Shown one piece after another: positions 16,551-24,506 of a stretch of DNA of 64,000 nucleotides. A program made the translations under genes and the position numbers. Location: NCBI GenBank assembly GCA_028687425.1, contig JAQUAD010000002.1, forward strand, positions 41,219 through 105,218, given 5' to 3'. Under the pieces are notes generated by a model that made no database searches, had not been told where the DNA came from, and saw nothing but the letters and a program-made list of their open reading frames with translations. The DNA is from Sideroxydans sp. Its GTDB lineage: Bacteria > Pseudomonadota > Gammaproteobacteria > Burkholderiales > Gallionellaceae. Position 1 is the stretch's first letter. Every line of letters starts with the position of its first letter.

Positions 16551-17339
16551 CTGCGACACCACGTTGTATTCGTTGATGGCGGAAAACACGCTTCCCCAAT
16601 TCCTGTTCCCGGTCTGAGGCTGGCTGGACAGCAGCCCGAGCAGGTCGTTGAACGTCTGCCGCTGCGGTGTGTTGAACAGCAGCGAGTAATCCGAGGTGGA
16701 TTGCAACAGTGCATCGAGCGATGTGTACTGGCTGCCGGATTGGCTGATGTATCTGCCCACCACGTCGCTGAAGGCAGTGCTGGCTTGGGAGAGCAGTGAG
16801 GCTGCACCCGCAGCGTCGCTTTCGAAGGCGGCTTGCAGGGTGTCCGTGTCCAGGCTCAGGCTGGACGTCGTGCCGGGAAAAAGGGGTGCCTGATAGCTGA
16901 TGCCAAGTTGCGACAAGCGGGTCAGCGACGAATCACCGTTGGCATAGGTCGCTTCGGCCTGCACGTTGAGCGGCAGGGTCAGGCTGGATGCACCCGTGAG
17001 ACCGGTAGCCGACAGTGCATTCGTTGTATTCAGGCTGGCAACGCTCTGCTGCAGCTTGTTGAAGCTATCAATCAGCCTTTGGGCGTTGCTGGTCAGACTT
17101 TCAATGTCTGGCTCGGCGGAAGGGATGTTGTTCAGTCGCAGCGTATTCTGGAACGCAACGGCGGCCGACAGTAGCTGTCCTTTTTCCGAGATGCCGACGA
17201 CAGTCGAGGAATAACCGAACAGCGAAGGGCTGGACAAACTGAGCTCTGCCGACAGTAGCGCATAGGATGGCGTCACTGAGGGGCTGGCGAGTATGCCGAC
17301 CAGCGAAGAATTGGGATTGATGGCGAGCAAGGGATCCAT
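16539..17339 (-). CDS. Flagellar-cap-like (FliD C-terminal-like) secreted protein
   Basis: 266 residues, very rich in Ser, Leu, Ala, Thr and poor in Cys, as in axial flagellar proteins. The stretch LSQLGISYQAPL, then LSLDTDTLQAAFESDAAGAASLL matches the FliD/HAP2 C-terminal pattern (L..iGi....g.l.lD...L..al..d...v..l). An upstream coiled-coil-like part (IESLTSNAQRLIDSFNKLQQSV) also fits. There is no signal peptide. No other flagellar genes are in the window. GGGGAG followed by ATGAAAATG makes the ATG at 17339 the best-spaced start; 17357 and 17345 are alternatives. The FliD relation is inference from pattern. Confidence 0.6.
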   Translation of the reverse strand: MDPLLAINPNSSLVGILASPSVTPSYALLSAELSLSSPSLFGYSSTVVGISEKGQLLSAAVAFQNTLRLNNIPSAEPDIESLTSNAQRLIDSFNKLQQSVASLNTTNALSATGLTGASSLTLPLNVQAEATYANGDSSLTRLSQLGISYQAPLFPGTTSSLSLDTDTLQAAFESDAAGAASLLSQASTAFSDVVGRYISQSGSQYTSLDALLQSTSDYSLLFNTPQRQTFNDLLGLLSSQPQTGNRNWGSVFSAINEYNVVSQLFS

Positions 17340-17483
17340 TTTCATCTCCCCGGTCATGGTTTGCAGAATAGCTACCTGACGACTAAATGGTACTCCTGTA
17401 ATTTGCGTAATTGAAGAGGTGCGGCTGATGCATGCTGGTCATACGGTTGATCGGGCATTAGACTTGGCCTGTCTGGAGAAGGT

Positions 17484-18656
17484 ATGAAAATGGAATGGAT
17501 GGACAGCCTCTCGTCCGGTGATGAGGTAGAGATATTGCGTTTCCGGACGCTGCTTGAGCGTGCGCGTCTGGCTGCCATGATGGCGCCGCTGGGCACGCTA
17601 TACATCGCCTGGCTGGCGTGGACGGCCACGCCATGGACGTGGGTGGTCGGCTGGATGCTGCTCAACAGCGTATCGGACGGCATCAGCTATGTGCTGGCCA
17701 GCCGCTGGTTGAAACAGCCGTTGCCGCATGAACGCATCGCCGCCGCGCTCAACTGGCAGATCGTGCTGCGCGTGTTGCAGGGACTGAGCTGGGGCGCGGC
17801 CATCGTGCTCTTCCATGGGCCAGGTCCCGATGCCGCTATGGGCGACATGATCATCCTGCTGGTGCTGATCTCGATCTCGGCCATCAGCGTGACCAATATG
17901 GCACCGTCATTCAGCACCATGCTGACCTTCTGCGCGGCCGTCCTGATCGTGCCATTCGTGTTCTTCCTGACGCTGGGCGAAACGTTCTATGTGAACTTGT
18001 CCATCGGTCTGGGCATCCTGTTCCTCGTCGAGATGCAGGTCGGCTGGGATGCCTATCGCCAGTTTGTGGAAGGTGTGCGGCAGCTGGTACAGAACCGCAG
18101 CAACCGCCGCCAGCTGGAGCAGCGCAACGGCCAGCTCGATGCACTCAACCAGACGCTGCAGGTGATGGCTGTGCACGACCAGCTCACCGGCTTGTATAAC
18201 CGGCACTTCATCGTTGATCAGCTGGAACGTCAATACGAGATGTTCGGGCGCTACGGCAACGTATGCTCCATCGTGCTGATCGATATCGATCATTTCAAGA
18301 ACGTGAACGACAGTTTCGGACACGGTGTGGGGGACGCGGTACTGGTTTCCTTTGCCAGATGCGTGGAACCTTTGTTGCGTCAGGGGGACTTCTTCGGGCG
18401 CTATGGCGGCGAGGAGTTCATTCTTGTCTTGCCCATGACGGATCAGGCGGCGGCAGTCCAGCTTGCGCAGCGCATACGCACCAATCTGAAGGATTGCGAT
18501 CTGCTGGCGGAGCAGGAGCATGCCTGGTGCGTCTCGGCATCGTTCGGCGTGGCGCAGATACGGGCCGGGGAATCGCTTGAAAGCTGGATGGTGCGAGTGG
18601 ACCAGGCTTTGTATCGCGCCAAGGACAATGGTCGTGACTGCGTGGTCGCGGAGTGA
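17484..18656 (+). CDS. Membrane diguanylate cyclase (GGDEF)
   Basis: 390 residues. About six transmembrane helices occupy residues 30-195 (paired short helices with small loops), followed by a coiled linker (VQNRSNRRQLEQRNGQLDALNQ) and a GGDEF domain at about 225-388. The signature is RYGGEEF near residue 308 with an I-site RQGD five residues before it. LIDIDHFKNVNDSFGHGVGD carries the metal-binding Asp. GGAGAAGGT precedes the ATG. The next small gene starts 3 bases after the stop. Confidence 0.9.
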   Translation: MKMEWMDSLSSGDEVEILRFRTLLERARLAAMMAPLGTLYIAWLAWTATPWTWVVGWMLLNSVSDGISYVLASRWLKQPLPHERIAAALNWQIVLRVLQGLSWGAAIVLFHGPGPDAAMGDMIILLVLISISAISVTNMAPSFSTMLTFCAAVLIVPFVFFLTLGETFYVNLSIGLGILFLVEMQVGWDAYRQFVEGVRQLVQNRSNRRQLEQRNGQLDALNQTLQVMAVHDQLTGLYNRHFIVDQLERQYEMFGRYGNVCSIVLIDIDHFKNVNDSFGHGVGDAVLVSFARCVEPLLRQGDFFGRYGGEEFILVLPMTDQAAAVQLAQRIRTNLKDCDLLAEQEHAWCVSASFGVAQIRAGESLESWMVRVDQALYRAKDNGRDCVVAE

Positions 18657-18659
18657 GTC

Positions 18660-19001
18660 ATGATCCGCCTTGAAGCTGCCCTGTCGGCATGGGGACGCCC
18701 CGAGTTCGAAGAAGCGCTCAAGGGGGAATTGATGCAGCTCGGCATCGCGAACCTGCCGCTGCAGGCGGGGCTGACTTCCGGCAGTCAGGTGTTGGACAGG
18801 CCGATCAGCGTGATCGTCAAGCGCATCGAACACACCGAATCCAGCATCAGCATACAGGTCGGGGTATTCTTCAAGAGCGTCATCGCGGGCTGCAGTTGTG
18901 CCGATGACCCTACGCCGCAGGACGAGCTGGATGAGTTCTGCGAATTGCAGCTGGATATCGACAGGATGACGGCTATCGCCACCATTACGCTGCTGGATTG
19001 A
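18660..19001 (+). CDS. Conserved hypothetical protein, 113 aa
   Basis: Soluble 113-residue protein with the strand pattern of a small alpha/beta domain (RPISVIVKRIEHTESSISIQVGVFF, then an acidic CADDPTPQDELDEFCELQLDID). A Cys-x-Cys (GCSCADD) may bind metal. It starts 3 bases after the diguanylate cyclase and is probably in its operon; it may act with it, but the sequence does not show how. Confidence 0.65.
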   Translation: MIRLEAALSAWGRPEFEEALKGELMQLGIANLPLQAGLTSGSQVLDRPISVIVKRIEHTESSISIQVGVFFKSVIAGCSCADDPTPQDELDEFCELQLDIDRMTAIATITLLD

Positions 19002-19123
19002 ATGTCATGCCGTCTCAGGGTATCGAAGGCGAGCCGTTTTAGCCCCTTATTCTGTACAATTGCGCACTTGCGAGCGACCTGCCGGGCGGGTTTAGCCACA
19101 ACACATTAAACGGAGTCAATTGA

Positions 19124-20440
19124 ATGAAAGCACCGATCCCATTACGCAACGTTCCCCAGTCCAACATCTTCCGCAAAGGCGATGTCTTTGTGTTGTTCGG
19201 CGAACTGTTTGGTCGGGGCTATGCCAATGGTCTGATCAACGAGGCGCGCAAGGCCGGCATGACCATCGTCGGTGTCACCGTGGGACGGCGTGATGAGAAC
19301 AACGCACTGCGTGCCTTGACCGCCGAGGAACTGGCGACAGCCGAGGCCAATCTGGGCGGGCGCATCATCAACGTGCCGCTGATGGCCGGTTTCGATCTGG
19401 ATGCTCCGGCCGGCGAACCGACACCGACCGACCTGATCGCCGACATGTCGCTCAAGAGCTGGCAAGCCGACAAGCTGGATTGGGCGCAGATCGAGCGCTG
19501 CCGTGCAGCGGGCGTGCAACGTTTCAAGGATTCGGTCGCCAAAGTGATGGCCGAACTGGACGGCATGATCCCGGACGGTGCCAATGCATTCTTCGCCCAC
19601 ACCATGGCCGGCGGCATTCCCAAGGTGAAGGTGTTCCTCGCAATCGCCAACCGCATCTACAAGGGGCGCGGCGAGCGTTTCATGCCGTCCAGCGCGCTGC
19701 TCGGCAGCGATCTGGGCAAGTTGATCCTGATGAATTTCGACGAAGTCACGGCCAACACCTTCCAGCACCTGATCGAAGGCAGCGCAGCGATCCGCGCGCG
19801 TCTGGAGAAAACGGGCGGACAGGTGCGCTATACCGCTTACGGTTATCACGGGACGGAGATCCTGATCGGTGGCAAGTATGAGTGGCAGACTTACACCAAC
19901 TACACGCAGGGCCGCGCCAAGATGCGCCTGGAGCAGCATGCGGAAGCGGCTTGGGCACAGGGCATCAAGGCCACGGTGTACAACTGCCCCGAGATCCGCA
20001 CCAATTCTTCGGACATCTTCGTCGGCGTGGAATTGTCGCTGTTCCCCTTGCTGAAGGCATTGAAGCAGGAAGGCGGCAGCGCCTGGGCAGAAGCCCAATG
20101 GCAAGCCTGTCGCGAGGTGTTGCTGGAAGGCGAGTCGCTGGAGAACCTGCTGAACACTATCGATGCGTACAACGACAGCGAAGTGATGAAAGGCTTCCGC
20201 AATTTCGAGGCATGGCCGATGGACAACACGGCTGAACTGGCGGATGTGATGATCGGCACTTCGGAAGCCATCACCAAGATGCATAAGTCCCGCGATGCGC
20301 TGGTGACCGATGTGTTGAGCGCCTTGGTGCTGGAAGGTACCGGCCCGCTGATGTTCCACGAGACATCGAATCCAGCCGGTCCGGTGCTGTGGCTGAACCA
20401 CGACGTGATCGCCAAACAGCTGAACCAGATGCACGCTTGA
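19124..20440 (+). CDS. FabMG-like (atypical enoyl-ACP reductase family) protein
   Basis: 438 residues. From memory, proteins with this start (SNIFRKGDVFVLFGELFGRGYANGL) are annotated as the enoyl-ACP reductase FabMG family, named after a metagenome-derived, triclosan-insensitive enzyme; I cannot verify this here. The N-terminus reads like a Rossmann fold: a hydrophobic strand, a Gly-rich turn GELFGRGYANG, then GMTIVGVTVGRRDE, which could bind NAD(P). Later parts (NAFFAHTMAGGIPKVKVFLA, GQVRYTAYGYHGTEILI) look like a substrate domain. GGAG eight bases before the ATG. Single gene, flanked by a convergent hairpin. If correct, it would act in fatty-acid elongation. Confidence 0.65.
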   Translation: MKAPIPLRNVPQSNIFRKGDVFVLFGELFGRGYANGLINEARKAGMTIVGVTVGRRDENNALRALTAEELATAEANLGGRIINVPLMAGFDLDAPAGEPTPTDLIADMSLKSWQADKLDWAQIERCRAAGVQRFKDSVAKVMAELDGMIPDGANAFFAHTMAGGIPKVKVFLAIANRIYKGRGERFMPSSALLGSDLGKLILMNFDEVTANTFQHLIEGSAAIRARLEKTGGQVRYTAYGYHGTEILIGGKYEWQTYTNYTQGRAKMRLEQHAEAAWAQGIKATVYNCPEIRTNSSDIFVGVELSLFPLLKALKQEGGSAWAEAQWQACREVLLEGESLENLLNTIDAYNDSEVMKGFRNFEAWPMDNTAELADVMIGTSEAITKMHKSRDALVTDVLSALVLEGTGPLMFHETSNPAGPVLWLNHDVIAKQLNQMHA

Positions 20441-20446
20441 TCCAGA

Positions 20447-20464
20447 GCGTGCCGTCCGGCACGC
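20447..20464. terminator. Bidirectional hairpin between convergent genes
   Basis: GCGTGCC, loop GTCC, GGCACGC forms a perfect 7-bp G+C-rich stem in the 36-base gap between the FabMG-like gene and the convergent nitroreductase gene. Placement suits a shared terminator, although a clear T-run is missing. Confidence 0.55.
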
Positions 20465-20476
20465 CTGTCTGTCGTA

Positions 20477-21073
20477 TCACTCGATGCGGCAGGCTTCCTC
20501 GAAACTCAGTCTCGGATTGCGTGGATAGACCCCCTTGGGGTCGCCGTAGCCGAGGCTGCAGATGAAATTCGATCTCACATTCGTTCCCGCAAAAAACAAT
20601 TCGTCCACCTTGGCATTGTCGAAACCTGACATCGGGCCGCAATCCAGGCCGAGTGCACGTGCCGCGACGATCAGATAAGCGCCCTGCAGCGTGCCGTTGC
20701 GGAACGCGTTGGTGAAGGCGGTCTTTTCGTCCCCGTTGAACCAGCTTGGCGCATCCGGTGCATTGGGGAACAGCTTGCCCAGTTTGTCGTAGAAATGCAG
20801 GTCGTAGCCGATGATGGCCGTGACGGGGGCCGCCATGACTTTGGCGCGGTTACCCTCCATCAAGGTCGGCAGCAGTTTTTCCTTGGCTTCTTGCGATTTG
20901 ACGAACACGATGCGTGCCGGGTTCGAATTGGCCGAGGTGGGACCCATGCGGAAAGTGTCGTACAACCGGCGCAACAGCTCTTCCGCAACGGGGGCGTCGG
21001 TCCAGATGTTATGCGTGTGGGCATCGAGAAAGAGCTGGTTCAGTGCGGCTTGTTCAAGGGCCTTGTGGCTCAT
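20477..21073 (-). CDS. RutE/HadB-like nitroreductase-family NAD(P)H oxidoreductase
   Basis: 198 residues, the usual length of RutE (about 196). Conserved blocks: [24 protein letters not shown] (FMN-binding Arg and Ser region), [11 protein letters not shown], and [29 protein letters not shown]. RutE reduces malonic semialdehyde in pyrimidine degradation, but no other rut genes are near, so the enzyme may instead be a general FMN-dependent aldehyde or nitro reductase. It starts with MSHKALEQ and has a recognisable AGGAG-like site. Confidence 0.85.
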   Translation of the reverse strand: MSHKALEQAALNQLFLDAHTHNIWTDAPVAEELLRRLYDTFRMGPTSANSNPARIVFVKSQEAKEKLLPTLMEGNRAKVMAAPVTAIIGYDLHFYDKLGKLFPNAPDAPSWFNGDEKTAFTNAFRNGTLQGAYLIVAARALGLDCGPMSGFDNAKVDELFFAGTNVRSNFICSLGYGDPKGVYPRNPRLSFEEACRIE

Positions 21074-21298
21074 CAGGGTCTCCTGCTGTTTTATTGCAGT
21101 ATGCTGCTTTCGGCCCGGATTGTCACCCGCGCGGATGCGGGCCTTTCCCTTTTTTCGCAGACAGCAGACGGCCGATGGATCGAGCGGATAAATCGCGTAC
21201 CGGAGATTGTCTGATGAAATGAATTATGTCCTAATGCTGCCGTTAGGAAATTTTGGGTTTTGTTGAGTAGCACTTCATTCAGGTAGCGGAGTTCCGGT

Positions 21299-22855
21299 AT
21301 GGATAAAGCGCAGGAAAAGCTTGCGATCAGCAAGTTGGTCTTTGAATTGACTGTCTCTGGAAGTGATTCGGGTGATCTGGATGTCCTGCTGGCAGAACTG
21401 TTCGTCTTGATGAAGGAACATAACGGTTTTCCGATTGAATCACGCGGCGCGATCCTGTTGCTCAATCCACGGGGGAAGTATTTTCAGGTCGCACAATATG
21501 GCATGCCGCCGGCTTGGGAAAATCCGCTTAATTGGGCGGAGCTGAACCTTCCCGAACCGAGCGATACCGAACGTTGCCATACCAAGCAGATTTCTTACGA
21601 AGATGCCACGCTCGGTGCCATCGTCCATACCCGCATCATGTTGTTGCCGCTTCGTGTCGAAGGACGCTATATCGGCTATGTGACCTTGTTCGTGCCGATG
21701 GGCTACGAGTTGTGCGAACTCTATGCCGACTTCTTCAGCGACTTGGCGCGCGCCCTGTCCGGTCTGGTGCAGCGTACCTTGTCGATGGAGACCTTGCGCA
21801 TACGCGAGTTGGAACTCGAGGAAGCCCGGGCGGATGCGATCCGCAGTCTGGGCGTGGCTTCGGAATACCGGGATAACGAGACAGGCTGGCACATCATGCG
21901 CATGACCAATTACGCGCAGTCCATCGCCAAGGCCATGAATCTGCCGGTAGTGCAGCGCGACCTTTTGTATATTGCCGCGCCCATGCACGACGTGGGCAAG
22001 ATCGGTATCTCCGATGCGGTGCTGCTGAAGCCGGGCAAGCTGACCGATGAAGAGTTCGAGGTGATGAAGAAGCATACCGATATCGGCGTCACCATCCTGG
22101 AGGGCAAGGACGAGTTGATTAAAGCGGCACGCGACATCGCCGGCAGCCACCATGAACGCTGGGACGGTAAGGGCTATCCCAAGGCACTGAAGGGAGATGA
22201 GATACCTTTGCTGGCGCGCATCTGCGCTGTTGCCGATGTGTTCGATGCACTCACCTCGACGCGCCCTTACAAGGAGCCGTGGTCGGTGGAGCAAGCGCAC
22301 GACTGGGTGATGTCGGAAGCGGGTAAGCATTTCGATCCGGCCGTAGTCAAAGCATTTGATGCTTCGATGCCCGAGATCCTGCGTATCCGGGAGCTGTACC
22401 GGGACGACATCATCGATCCCAAACAGGTTTTGACATTGCCGCCTATCCGCCACCGCGAGAATGAATGGATCCCCTGGGACGACAGCCTGAGCGTGGGTAT
22501 CGACGTGATCGATGAGCATCATCGCTATTTGTTCGACCTGATCAACGATCTGTATCAGGTGGTGATACGCAAGCGGGGTGCACGTGAGGTAGCGCGCCTG
22601 ATCAAGGCGCTGGATGCCTATGCCAAGATCCATTTCCGCTCGGAAGAGCAGATGATGAACCACTATGCATATCGCGGCGTGGACCGCCAACTGCACCAGC
22701 ATCATGCCTTTGAGGAAAAGGTTGCTGAATTCTATGAAGAACTGCACGCTAATCCCCTGGTAGCCCAGTTCGACGTGCTTTCCTACTTGAAAGAATGGCT
22801 AATCCACCATATCCGCGTGGAGGATGCGCAGCTCATAGAACTGACCCACCATTAA
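21299..22855 (+). CDS. GAF-like / HD-GYP / hemerythrin fusion, c-di-GMP phosphodiesterase
   Basis: 518 residues in three parts. Residues 1-165 form a GAF-like sensor (ESRGAILLLN, then YIGYVTLFVPMGYE). The HD-GYP domain lies at about 180-375: HIMRMTNYAQ, MHDVGKIGISD, SHHERWDGKGYP and CAVADVFDALTSTRPYK, with all metal ligands present, so hydrolysis of c-di-GMP is expected. Residues 387-518 are a bacteriohemerythrin: SVGIDVIDEHH, HFRSEEQMM, HQHHAFEEKV and WLIHHIRVEDAQL supply His and acidic ligands of an oxygen-binding diiron site. The arrangement suggests oxygen-controlled phosphodiesterase activity (inference). The gene is followed by a C9 run and a putative IscR site. Confidence 0.93.
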   Translation: MDKAQEKLAISKLVFELTVSGSDSGDLDVLLAELFVLMKEHNGFPIESRGAILLLNPRGKYFQVAQYGMPPAWENPLNWAELNLPEPSDTERCHTKQISYEDATLGAIVHTRIMLLPLRVEGRYIGYVTLFVPMGYELCELYADFFSDLARALSGLVQRTLSMETLRIRELELEEARADAIRSLGVASEYRDNETGWHIMRMTNYAQSIAKAMNLPVVQRDLLYIAAPMHDVGKIGISDAVLLKPGKLTDEEFEVMKKHTDIGVTILEGKDELIKAARDIAGSHHERWDGKGYPKALKGDEIPLLARICAVADVFDALTSTRPYKEPWSVEQAHDWVMSEAGKHFDPAVVKAFDASMPEILRIRELYRDDIIDPKQVLTLPPIRHRENEWIPWDDSLSVGIDVIDEHHRYLFDLINDLYQVVIRKRGAREVARLIKALDAYAKIHFRSEEQMMNHYAYRGVDRQLHQHHAFEEKVAEFYEELHANPLVAQFDVLSYLKEWLIHHIRVEDAQLIELTHH

Positions 22856-22893
22856 GCTGACCAGAGTAGCGATGCCTCCCCCCCCCATTGGGA

Positions 22894-22918
22894 GTAATTG
22901 ACTAAATTACTCGGGTTA
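22894..22918 (+). promoter_or_regulatory. Probable IscR-type Fe-S regulator site
   Basis: The 25 bases GTAATTGACTAAATTACTC then GGGTTA match the type-1 IscR consensus ATASYYGACTRWWWYAGTCRRSTAT at 20 of 25 positions by my count, including GACT, the A/T core, and CGGGT. It lies 41 bases before the tusE-like gene of the tusE-bolA-grxD operon, whose products serve Fe-S cluster and sulfur trafficking, as expected for an IscR (Rrf2-family) target. GAGTAATT / AATTACTC around GACTA is also a perfect inverted repeat. Confidence 0.65.
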
Positions 22919-22958
22919 GGTTAAATGGCAGCACTTTTTCATCAAAGAGGGGCAGACC

Positions 22959-23252
22959 ATGCAATTACCAGACCGTGATGGTGACGGATATCTCGTCGAT
23001 ATGAGCGATTGGACCGAGGAGATCGGCCGTGCCATGGCCGAGGCGGATGGCTACGAGCTAAACGACAAAAAGTGGGAACAGATCATGAAGGCGCGCGAAT
23101 ATTTTGAAGAGTTCGCTTCAGTGCCGCCTATCCGCAAGTTCGCCAAATTCATCGAAGAAGACCAGAAGGACGTGTTCGACCTGTGGATGACCGGTCCCAT
23201 GAAGCCGATCACCAAGTATGGCGGCATGCCCAAACCGACCGGCTGCGTCTGA
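22959..23252 (+). CDS. TusE/DsrC-family sulfur relay protein
   Basis: 97 residues of the TusE/DsrC/DsvC family: DGYLVDMSDWTEEIGRAMA, the central KKWEQIMKAREYFEEFASVPPIRKF and the C-terminal arm GGMPKPTGCV. The penultimate Cys (CysA) is kept, but the second cysteine about ten residues earlier, which true dissimilatory DsrC has, is absent (KYGG instead). It is therefore TusE-like (2-thiouridine sulfur relay) or a DsrC-like regulatory protein rather than the sulfite-reductase partner. First gene of the operon with bolA (gap 9) and grxD (gap 9), behind a probable IscR site. Confidence 0.88.
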   Translation: MQLPDRDGDGYLVDMSDWTEEIGRAMAEADGYELNDKKWEQIMKAREYFEEFASVPPIRKFAKFIEEDQKDVFDLWMTGPMKPITKYGGMPKPTGCV

Positions 23253-23261
23253 GGAGTATCG

Positions 23262-23501
23262 ATGAAAGTCACACCCGACAACGTCAGGGATTTCATCCTG
23301 CAGGGCCTGCCGTGCGAACACATCCAGGTGGAAGGCGATGGTCGCCATTTCGATGCGGTGATCGTGAGCAAGGATTTTGAAGGCAAGGGCATATTGCAGC
23401 AGCACAAGCTGGTGTATCAGGTGCTGGGCGACAAGATGGAGAAGATCCATGCCCTGTCGATGAAAACCATGACGCCCGCGCAGTGGGCCAACAATCAGTA
23501 A
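23262..23501 (+). CDS. BolA/IbaG-family protein
   Basis: 79 residues, the usual BolA length. Conserved core: the GDGRHFDAVIVSKDFEGKGILQQHKLVYQVLGDKM run and IHALSMKTMTPAQW, with the His residues (RHF, QHK, IHA) that help hold a bridging [2Fe-2S] cluster with a monothiol glutaredoxin. The next gene encodes that glutaredoxin, so the two products very likely form the known BolA-Grx complex used in Fe-S trafficking. Ribosome site GAGGAG. Confidence 0.92.
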   Translation: MKVTPDNVRDFILQGLPCEHIQVEGDGRHFDAVIVSKDFEGKGILQQHKLVYQVLGDKMEKIHALSMKTMTPAQWANNQ

Positions 23502-23510
23502 GGAATCAAA

Positions 23511-23846
23511 ATGGACGAAAAAGAGATCGCGCTGGAGATCATCCACAAGACCGTGACCGAGAACCCCGTCGTGCTGTACATGAAAGGCACACCACAATTC
23601 CCGCAATGCGGATTCTCGGGGCGTGCGGCCCAAGTACTGAAGGCCGCCGGCGTTCCGAAGTATGTGGCAGTGAACGTGCTGGAAGATCCCGTATCCTGGA
23701 ACTACCTCAAGTTCTACGCCGACTTTCCCACCTTCCCGCAGCTCTATATCAACGGCGAGTTGATCGGCGGTTCGGACATCATGCTGGCGATGTACGAGCA
23801 GGGCGAGTTGCAGCCGCTGCTGGAGAAAGCGTCCGCGACCGCCTGA
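23511..23846 (+). CDS. grxD: Monothiol glutaredoxin (Grx4 type)
   Basis: 111 residues with the CGFS active site (PQCGFSGRA), the GSH-binding cis-Pro block (TFPQLYINGELIGGSDI) and MKGTPQFPQ. It is a standard class II glutaredoxin that coordinates a glutathione-ligated [2Fe-2S] cluster as a homodimer or with BolA. Third gene of the tusE-bolA-grxD operon; AAGGAATCAAA precedes the ATG. All family residues are intact. Confidence 0.95.
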   Translation: MDEKEIALEIIHKTVTENPVVLYMKGTPQFPQCGFSGRAAQVLKAAGVPKYVAVNVLEDPVSWNYLKFYADFPTFPQLYINGELIGGSDIMLAMYEQGELQPLLEKASATA

Positions 23847-23858
23847 TCACTGCACGGA

Positions 23859-24395
23859 TCAGCGCAGTTTGACGCGCTGTATTTCCACGCTGTGTTCGCC
23901 GTCGCTCAGCCATATCTGACCATCCTGGATGGTGCATTGCAGGTTCATCGTGCGCTGCACCAGTCTGGGCAGGTCGCGCGTGCTTTCCGGCGGCAGGTTG
24001 AAGATGGCAAGGTTCTTCTGCCGTTCGAACTGGCTGCGGTTCTGCGCGTACCACATGTCGGCCACGCGTCCGCCGTAGCTGTATACCACCACTTGTTTTG
24101 CCCGGCCGCAGGCCTTGCGGATCAGCTTTTCGTCGGGGATGCCGACGTCTATCCATAGCTCGATGGCACCGGTCAGGTCTTTCTGCCACAGGTCGGCTTC
24201 ATCTTCGTCGGTCATGCCCTGTCCGAATTCCAGATACTCATGTGCATGCAGTGCGAATGCCAGCAGGCGCACCATCATGCGTTCATCGGTTTCGGAAGGG
24301 TGTTGCGCCAGCGTGAGCGCGTGATCCTGATAATAGTGACGCTCCATGTCTGCGATCTGCAGGTTGGCCTTGAATACGGTTGCTTTGATTGCCAT
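23859..24395 (-). CDS. yaeQ: YaeQ family protein
   Basis: 178 residues, the usual size. Typical features: start MAIKATVFKANLQIADMERHYY, LTLAQHPSETDERMMVRLLAFALHA and the C-terminal DGQIWLSDGEHSVEIQ. Members have a PD-(D/E)XK-like nuclease fold, but no reaction is established; YaeQ was described as a suppressor of haemolysin-expression defects in rfaH mutants. The frame extends further upstream without coding character; ATG 24395 is chosen because it matches the family start. Convergent with grxD, 12 bases apart. Confidence 0.9.
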   Translation of the reverse strand: MAIKATVFKANLQIADMERHYYQDHALTLAQHPSETDERMMVRLLAFALHAHEYLEFGQGMTDEDEADLWQKDLTGAIELWIDVGIPDEKLIRKACGRAKQVVVYSYGGRVADMWYAQNRSQFERQKNLAIFNLPPESTRDLPRLVQRTMNLQCTIQDGQIWLSDGEHSVEIQRVKLR

Positions 24396-24506
24396 CTGGT
24401 TTCCTGATACGGTGTTCTGCTGCACAATGCGGGGGCGTAAGCATAGCGTATCGCGCCGCCACCTTATTGAATTTGCCTGATTCGCAACCAAGGAAGATAG
24501 AGACCC

